A DNA stretch of 64,000 bases from Symsagittifera roscoffensis (lineage: Eukaryota > Xenacoelomorpha > Acoela > Convolutidae). This document shows positions 57,430-64,000 of the stretch, piece after piece (the stretch's first letter is position 1; each line of letters opens with the position of its first letter). The stretch lies in assembly GCF_963678635.1 (NCBI RefSeq), contig NC_087063.1, forward strand, positions 22,266,701 to 22,330,700, given 5' to 3'. The position numbers and the translations under genes are program-made. Under the pieces are notes generated by a model. It did no database searches, was not told the DNA's origin, and saw nothing but the letters and a program-made list of their open reading frames with translations.

Positions 57430-59410
57430 ACTATGAAATATTTGAAATTTTTCAAAGTTTCATTGCGTAAATAGCTTGACTAGAAAATCAAAATTTTTCG
57501 CCAATCGATTTGCTCTGTTAAATTTTGATATAGATCAAATTCTAATTGCCTCAATAGCTAGAATAAAAAAACTTGATTTTCTTGACAGTCGATTTTCTCT
57601 AGGAAACAACCTGACAGTTTTCAAAGTTTCATCACTTGAATAGCGTGCTCAAAAAAATTTGAAATACCGTTTGGTTTTGCAAAACTCTTAACTTCGCAAA
57701 AAGCCAGAGCAAAATTTTCGCAAGATTTTCGTAAGCAGGCTTATTGCAAAAAAATTTGAATTAATTAAAATTTTCAGAGCTATAATAACTCGCTTAGATA
57801 CTTTCAAGGTTTTCGCAAAATAACTCGGTCTATGGAACAACCTGAAAAAATTGCAAATTAAAACCTTGCATAGAAAAACTTCATTTTTTCGCGAACCGAT
57901 TAGCGAAAAATTGAACTAGTTCAATGAATGATTGATTTAGTTCAAAGTTTCATAGCTTAAAATGGTTGCTAAAAAATTTTATAAAATTTTTTGATCCGAC
58001 ATGTTCAGCAAAATAACTTAGAATAATTCGAATTGTCATCGCTTAAAAGCTGATTGGAAAACCTTTAACTTTTTTCGAACCGGTTCAATCTATGAATTAA
58101 TTTGAAATAATTCGAAATTTTATCGCTTTAAAAACTTGCTTATAAGAGTTTACAATTTTTTGTAAACCAATTTTGGTCCACGAATCAATTTGAAATTTTT
58201 CCAAAGTTCTTGGCTTGGACATTTTGCTTCTACAAACTTAAAAGCATTTCGCGAGCTGAATCGGTTTATGAAATAACTTGAAATATTTTAAAGTTGCAGA
58301 GCTCTCATAGCTTCCTAAGGTAAAATTAAATTTCTCGTGAATCAATTCGGTCTAACAAATCACTTGAAAAAAAATTAAGTTTCATAGCTTGAAGAGCTTG
58401 CTTAGAAAACCTTAATCTTTTCGCAAAAAAATTCGTTTTAGAATGTAACTTGAAGTTTTTTGAACTTTCAGGCTAAAAAAGCTTGCTTAGAAATACTTGT
58501 ATTTTTAGCAAAGTGATTCAGTGAGTGACATAATTTAAACATCTTTAATGTTTCATAGCTTTGAAAGCTTGCTTATGAAAACCAAAAAATTTTGAGAAAC
58601 GACTTGGTCCACGAAATAAATTGCGTTATTTCATATTTTCAAAGCTTGCTGCAAAAAATTCAAAGGTTTTTGCGAACCAATTCAGTCTATGAAAAAACTT
58701 GAAATGTTTTTGAGGGCTCAAATAACTTGCTATGAAAAACTTAATTTTTGCCAATTGATTAGCTCTATTCAACGATCTGTAATAAAAAAGGGAAAATCTT
58801 TCTTAAATAGCAAAGAAAACCACTTTTTCGCAAAGCAGTTTGAATTTACGAAAAAATATTAAAAACATCAAAGTATTGTACCCAAATATTTTGCTTAGAA
58901 AAACCCTATTTTTTTGATAACCGATTTGTTCTATGATAAAACTTGAAAATTTCAAAATTTCAACAGTTGAGTGACTTCAAAGGAAAAATTTCATTTTTTA
59001 TTTTACGATTCTCTCCATAAAAAATTTTCTAAGAAGAACTTTTTTGGAAGCTGATTTGTCTATGAAATAACTTGAAATAATTCAGATTTTTATTGCTTGA
59101 ATAGCTTGTTTAGGAAAAATCAAAATTTTTGTGATTTGATTCAATCTGCGAATTTATATGAAGTTTTGCCTAGCTTGCTTAGAAAATCTTAAATTTGTTA
59201 TAAACGGACTTGGTCTATGAAAAGCTTTAAAATTTTTATAGCTTGAATAGCGTGCTCAAAAAAAACAAAGGCTTTTTGTGAACCGATTCGGTCTAAGAAA
59301 CAATTTGACGCGTTTTATGACGTAAGCTAAAAAGCTAGCATACGAAAACTTTTTTTTTGCAAAAAAGTTCGATCATCCAAATACCGTGAAATACTTAAAA
59401 GTTCCATCTC
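57430..59410. repeat. Diverged satellite of about 80-bp monomers, copy 2
   Basis: Same array as 50060-52150, monomer for monomer, with one additional monomer at 57624-57700 (TCACTTGAATAGCGTGCTCA...) and a single rather than doubled ATTTTACGATTCTCTCCATA block near 58998. It shows that the array was already diverged before the 7.3-kb duplication. Confidence 0.7.
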
Positions 59411-59472
59411 GTGATTGGCTCCAAAAGAAAAAAAATGGAAATATTTTTTATCCGGCTGTGCTCATGAAATAA

Positions 59473-62010
59473 TGTGCAATTCCCCGGGACTGGCACATTC
59501 GAACCTTCCGTCGCGCGCCAAAAAGAAAGGTAAAGGCGTTAGTACCGGAATTATGACGAAAAGAAGGCTCAGATTGTTTTAGAATTTCAAGTTTGCAAAA
59601 TTTTGATTTGGATAAGAACATTTCTGAGAAAAGCAAAAAACGGCCATTTTGACCAGTTCGCTGTGTGAAGTAAAATGAAATGTTTCAAAAATTCATCGCT
59701 TAATTAGCCTACTAAGAAAAACTTTAATTTTTCGCTCTATCAAACAACGTGAACTTCACTCTAATTGCCAATACTCACTATAACAGCCAAGATTGTTTCA
59801 CTGCCTAAACCTCTTCCTCAAGGGTCAAGACCGCGCAAGACAGATCTCGAGCAGAGAATAAAGCTAATCAGCAGCAAGCTCGATGAGGGAAATGTAAAAA
59901 TAGGAATAAGGCTGGCTGCTTCAGATTACAAGATTGCACCTTTTTTGATTCCCAATTATGGAAACTTTGTAACTAAGCAACCAAAAAGAACTGATATAAA
60001 TGCCCCAAACCTAGAAAAAGTCTATAGTTTTTCGTTATTGAGATCGAATTGTTAAAAGAATAATGTCATTTCCAAATGGTTTGGGAGCCGAACCGGACAA
60101 GACTTTTCCCCAAGTTTTCGAAGATTTATTATTAAATCAAACACCAATGCGGGCCTCATTTTCTTAAAATCGCTTACCAAGCTCCTAAATCTTATAGGTG
60201 AAGGTAAAGTACGCAAACAGCTAAGACCTTCCTTTTTTAGAGCAAAACTTATTGCCCTCGTAAAAATAGATGCATGTTTGCGACAAATTGCCATCGGCAA
60301 CACGCTCAGACGCATCGCGTCTAAATGCGCAGGAAGCGAGGCTCTTTTAGAGCGACAAAAATTTTATGGAAATTTTCAAGTTAAATTTGGTACCAAACGA
60401 GGAGCTGAAATTGCTGCACATTCCTTTAGAAATTTGATAGAGCGTGTTGACAACCCGAAGTGCTCAGTTTTAATTAAATTAGATTTTAGTAAAGCATATA
60501 ATTTGCTTAATAGAAAAACTATGCTGAATCACGTTTTTTTTGGACCGCCCGAAATTGTACAAAAATACTCAGTGCTCCTACAGTAAACCAATTTTTAATT
60601 TTTTTACGGAAATTTTATCATTATGCCGGAGGACAGAACACAACAAGGTGATAGCGAAGCTTAACCGCTTTTTTTTTCTGAAAAAGTTCAAACGATAGTT
60701 GAAAAAGCTTGAATCAAAAATAAAAGTTTGGTAGTTAGATGATGAAACCTAGCCGACGACTACAAGATAGTGCTCCGAGACCTTAAAAAATATTGAAATC
60801 AGAAAAAATCTATGGTTTAAGCCTAAGCGCAAAAAAAACTTTGAGCTCTGTTTTCTAGGACAGACCACAAATACGCAGTACAATAGAATTATACAATTAT
60901 TGGTCAATTTAAGATTTATGTTCAAAAATAAAAATCAAATCAAAGGATGAACTTGTAACTTTGGGCTCCCCTATAGGCAAATCTTTTCGAAAAGATTTGT
61001 AAAATGAAAAAATAGATGAGTGTGACATTCGACCAGAATGTATCAAAATGCAGTTCGAATTCGAATTTTTATTACAGCAGCTGAACGAGACAATTGGCGG
61101 TTTTAGCGCATTAACGGTGTTAGTCGTTGTAACATTCGCCCAAATACTACACAGTGACGGAGCGTAGAAAAAGTACCTATTGACGACTGGCCGGCGTCAT
61201 TTACCTAATTACTACTCGTTTTTCACCGTCTCATCTAGCCAGTTGATTTTCTGGTCTGTCTAGGGCTAAGTAAAAAGTTACCATTTTTAGGCCATCATTC
61301 AAACGATTTTTAATCAGCTTCCGTTTACATGCCAATACAACCACATAGCTGGGTCTCGGATTCTCAGACTACATGATTGCTATTGAAAACACGGCTCGAA
61401 TATCCTATTTTACTATGTTTTTGTTGACATTTCTATATTAAATCCATTGGAGATGGGTTGACCCTTTCCTCTTTCTAGCTACTCATATTCTAAAATATCA
61501 AATCATTCCGTGGTATTTCAAATGTTCAGGATGTTAGAGTAGCTAAAAAGTCAGTTCTTTAGAGTCCTTCACCATATATTGTCTCTGGGGGGCCGAGCTT
61601 CCGATTTCGTGCTTTTTCAGTAATAACGTCGTAATTACTCCCAATTTGTGGCACGAGATGGTACTGCTCCTTCCTTTTCCCCACTGAACCCTCTTTTCTG
61701 GCTAATTACTTCCGTTTAGAGTCTTATCGTGCATGCTCGTCACGATAAGAGGCTTCGTTTTTTATTTCGTTCCCGTTCGACTGTTTCTCACTAAATCGAT
61801 TGTTGTTGTGTATTTTGTCACTTTTCAGTCAAAATTGGCCATTTTTTCGCATTTCTCAGAAATAAAACGTCGCAATTCGAATTTTTGAAATTTAAAAAAT
61901 TCCAGAAAATTTTAGCCTCCTTTTCAACCATACACAATCACTAAGGCCTCTGACGTCTGTTTCGTGCTGCGACGGAAGACTCCGCTGTGCCAATCCGGGG
62001 GAATGGCACA
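59473..62010 (+). mobile_element. TIR-RT element, complete copy, 2.54 kb
   Basis: The left end is 59473 (TGTGCAATTCCCCGGGACTG here, TGTGCCATTCCCCCGGACTG in copies 1 and 3). The right end is 62010 (its last 25 bases, complemented, read TGTGCCATTCCCCCGGATTG then GCACA). Each terminal 25-mer is itself an imperfect palindrome. Homology between arms continues for about 185 bases with ordered shared blocks: CTTCCGTCGC, GAAAAGAAGGCT / GAAAAGGAGGCT, GAATTT, TTTCTGAGAAAAGC / TTTCTGAGAAATGC and GGCCATTTTGACC / GGCCAATTTTGACT. The right arm is about 61826-62010. The RT remnant fills nearly all the interior. No exact target-site duplication is visible (left flank ATGAAATAA, right flank TACTCCGCG). Two explanations remain open: an RT native to a TIR-bounded element, or an RT inserted into or captured by a foldback DNA transposon. 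Confidence 0.7.
59765..61635 (+). pseudogene. RT gene of TIR-RT element, longest copy
   Basis: This repeats the motifs of copy 1 (PLPQGSRPRKTDLEQRI, SSKLDEGNVKIGIRLAASDY, QIAIGNTLRRIASKCAG, GTKRGAEIAAHSFRNLIE, LIKLDFSKAYNLLNRK, RTQQGD) and continues past the point where copy 1 is cut. Near 60727 the LDDG box reads W, stop, LDD with a one-base loss after it. Then come DDYKIVLRDLKN, LSLSAKKTLSSVF-like and KSKDELVTLGSPIGKSFRKD (about 60933-60993), DECDIRPECIKM, and around 61585-61630 SLGGRASDFVLFQ, resembling the C-terminal GGLG motif of this RT group. The protein would have been at least 600 residues, with stops and frameshifts throughout. Motif names are from general knowledge of RT families. 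The C-terminal assignment is less certain than the RT core. Confidence 0.7.
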
Positions 62011-62129
62011 TACTCCGCGGAAAGTCCCCATCAATGTCCTCATTGATCGCGTAACAGCGGGTTATCGTCAAGTAGCGTCCAGTTCTCTATAATCAACCTT
62101 ACAAATCGCATTAGAAGATGACACTTATC
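62011..62129. other. Short GC-richer unique spacer
   Basis: About 120 bases with balanced composition (CCGCGG, CGCGTAACAGCGGG) between the right end of the complete TIR-RT element and the third satellite copy. No coding signal. It is the immediate target flank of the element and the left edge of the third duplicate. Confidence 0.5.
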
Positions 62130-62790
62130 TACCAATTGATTAGCTCTATTCAACGATCTGAAATAAAAAAGAGAAAATCTTTCTCAAATAGCAAAGAAAA
62201 CCACTTTTTCGCAAAACAGTTTGAATTTAGGAAAAAATATTAAAAACATCAAAGTATTGTACCCAAATATTTTGCATAGAAAAACCCTATTTTTTTGATA
62301 ACCGATTTGTTCTATGATAAAACTTGAAAATTTCAAAATTTCAACAGTTGAGTGACTTCAAAGGAAAAATTTAATTTTTTATTTTACGATTCTCTCCATA
62401 AAAAATTTTCTAAGAAGAACTTTTTTGGAAGCTGATTTGTCTTTAAAATAACATGAAATAATTCAGATTTTTATTGCTTGAATAGCTTGCTTAGAAAAAA
62501 TCAAAATTTTTGTGATTTGATTCAATCTGCGAATTTATATGAAGTTTTGCCTAGCTTGCTTAGAAAATCTTAAATTTGTTATAAACGGACTTGGTCTATG
62601 AAAAGCTTTAAAAGTTTTATAGCTTGAATAGCGTGCTCAAAAAAAAACAAAGGCTTTTCGTGAACCGATTCGGTCTAAGAAACAATTTGACGCGTTTTAT
62701 GACGTAAGCCAAAAAGCTAGCATACGAAAACTTTTTTTTTTGCAAAAAAGTTCGATCATCCAAATATCGTGAAATACTTAAAAGTTCCAT
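62130..62790. repeat. Satellite array, partial third copy
   Basis: It begins at CCAATTGATTAGCTCTATTC, aligning with 58751 on, and continues to GTTCCATCTCGTGATTGGCT just before the third TIR-RT element, as in copies 1 and 2. Only the right-hand third of the array is present, so the duplication that made copy 3 broke inside the array. Confidence 0.75.
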
Positions 62791-62855
62791 CTCGTGATTG
62801 GCTCCAAAAGAAAAAAAATTGAAATATTTCTTATCCGGCTGTGCTCATGAAATAA

Positions 62856-64000
62856 TGTGCCATTCCCCCGGACTGGCACATTCGAACCTTCAGTCGCGCG
62901 CCGAAAAAAACGGTAAAGGCGTTAGTACCGGAATTATGACGAAAAGAAGGCTCAGATTGTTTTAGAAATTCAAGTTTGCAAAATTTTGATTTGGATAAGA
63001 ACATTTCTGAGAAAAGCAAAAAAAAACGGCCATTTTGACCAGTTCGCTGTGTGAAGTAAAATGAAATGTTTCAAAAATTCATCGCTTAATTAGCTTACTA
63101 AGAAAAACTTTAATTTTTCGCTCTATCAAACAACGTGAATTTCACTCTAATTTCCAATACTCACTATAACAGCCAAGATTGTTTCACTGCCTAAACCTCT
63201 TCCTCAAGGGTCAAGACCGCGCAAGACAGATCTCGAGCAGAGAATAAAGCTAATCAGCAGCAAGCTCGATGAGGGAAATGTAAAAATAGGAATAAGGCTG
63301 GCTGCTTCAGATTACAAGATTGCACCTTTTTTGATTCCCAATTATGGAAACTTTGTAACTAAGCAACCAAAAAGTACTGATATAAATGCCCCAAACCTAG
63401 AAAATGTCTATAGTTTTTCGTTATTGAGATCGAATTGTTAAAAGAATAATGTCATTTCCAAATGGTTTGGGAGCCGAACTGGACAAGATTTTTCCCCAAG
63501 TTTTCGAAGATTTATTATTAAATCAAACACCAATGCGGGCCTCATTTTCTTAAAATCGCTTACCAAGCTCCTAAATCTTATAGGTGAAGGTAAAGTACGC
63601 AAACAGCTAAGACCTTCCTTTTTTACAGCAAAACTTATTGCCCTCGTAAAAATAGATGCATGTTTGCGACAAATTGCCATCGGCAACACGCTCAGACGCA
63701 TCGCGTCTAAATGCGCAGGAAGCAAGGCTCTCTTAGAGCGACAAAAATTTTATGGAAATTTTCAAGTTAAATGTGGTACCAAACGAGGAGCTGAAATTGC
63801 TGCACATTCCTTTAGAAATTTGATAGAGCGTGTTGACAACCCGAAGTGCTCAGTTTTAATTAAATTAGATTTTAGTGGTATGTATTTTGTCACTTTTCAG
63901 TCAAAATTGGCCATTTTTTCGCATTTCTCAGAAATAAAACGTCGCAATTCGAATTTTTGAAAAATAAAAAGTTCCAGAATATTCTAGCCTCCTTTTCAAC
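62856..64000 (+). mobile_element. TIR-RT element, copy 3, internally deleted
   Basis: The left end TGTGCCATTCCCCCGGACTG is at 62856. The RT gene remnant runs to motif A (LIKLDFS) at about 63885, then the sequence jumps to GTATTTTGTCACTTTTCAGT, which in the complete copy lies at about 61809. About 1.3 kb of the interior (60491-61810 of copy 2) is thus missing, while the start of the right arm is kept up to the window edge. The right terminus should lie some 40-60 bases beyond 64000. Confidence 0.75.
63165..63885 (+). pseudogene. RT gene of TIR-RT element, copy 3
   Basis: Same motifs as the other copies up to VLIKLDFS, including the shared TAA after LLRSNC (about 63437), the SFPNGLGAELDK block in a different frame, RQIAIGNTLRRIASKCAG and GTKRGAEIAAHSFRNLIE. 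The rest of the palm, including QQGD and LDDG, has been deleted, so it cannot encode a polymerase. Confidence 0.75.

Larger units (their letters stand above)
53502..60761. repeat. 7.3-kb tandem duplication unit, copy 2
   Basis: It begins with the same GTAAAAAAAAATTGAATGAA as copy 1 and matches it in order and content to GCCGACGACT (60761). Beyond this point copy 2 continues into the rest of the TIR-RT element, which copy 1 lacks. So copy 2 preserves the original right flank and copy 1 ends at the junction. It retains one extra satellite monomer (57624-57700) and lacks the 164-bp duplication of copy 1. Confidence 0.85.

Noticed and set aside
59448-59636. 62-codon minus frame repeated in three places (52186, 59448, 62831)
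   Set aside because: It is the translation of the conserved left arm of the TIR-RT element, and its start and stop are incidental.

Overview
This window is AT-rich eukaryotic DNA, most likely from an invertebrate animal. The evidence is an APE-type non-LTR retrotransposon family, a FLYWCH/MULE transposase relic, tRNA-derived SINEs, a solo-LTR candidate, long-TIR elements, a 200-base scaffold gap (32757-32956) and almost no intact coding sequence. Nothing here fixes the species. There are no rRNA genes, CRISPR arrays or bacterial-style operons.

Region by region. 1-8.8 kb holds degenerate repeats: a triplicated repeat at the left edge, a 0.92-kb TIR element at 1337-2255, clusters of a TCGACC word, and a run of tRNA-derived SINEs (2.6-2.85 and 5.36-6.32 kb). 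8858-9628 (minus) is the only convincing host-type gene: an uninterrupted 256-codon ORF with a strong ATG context for an unrecognised, disordered, basic protein. 10.5-11.2 kb is an exact-period 221-bp tandem repeat. 12.4-31 kb is mostly non-coding, with MITE/foldback elements, a possible terminal exon (13361-13743, minus), a broken FLYWCH/MULE transposase (23098-23881), a solo LTR (27350-27586) and a 0.2-kb-arm inverted repeat (30101-31145). After the gap lies a plus-strand LINE reverse transcriptase fragment (about 33035-33680).

34.5-64 kb is a cluster of nested duplications. A minus-strand CR1/Jockey-type LINE (endonuclease, linker, reverse transcriptase, C-terminal part) occurs in about eight complete, truncated or internally deleted pieces. 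A block of about 2.4 kb is duplicated 9.65 kb apart, a block of about 1.3 kb is duplicated 2148 bp apart, and a 7.3-kb unit is tandemly duplicated (46193-53501 and 53502-60761), with a third partial copy of its right part at 62130-64000. Each unit is ordered: LINE, then a diverged satellite with monomers of roughly 80 bp, then a second type of reverse transcriptase (RT) gene lying between long terminal inverted repeats.

The most unusual object is that last element (complete copy 59473-62010). Arms of about 185 bp, each ending in an imperfect palindrome that begins TGTGCCATTCCCCC, tightly enclose a decayed ORF. The ORF carries a conserved-looking N-terminal segment, RT motifs including QQGD and a [Y]LDDG box, and C-terminal motifs. 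Inverted termini are not normal for a target-primed retrotransposon, so this may be a DNA-type or composite element carrying an RT. All element genes in the window are broken, so the genes do not form a working pathway; the window is a record of transposition and local duplication around one possible host gene.
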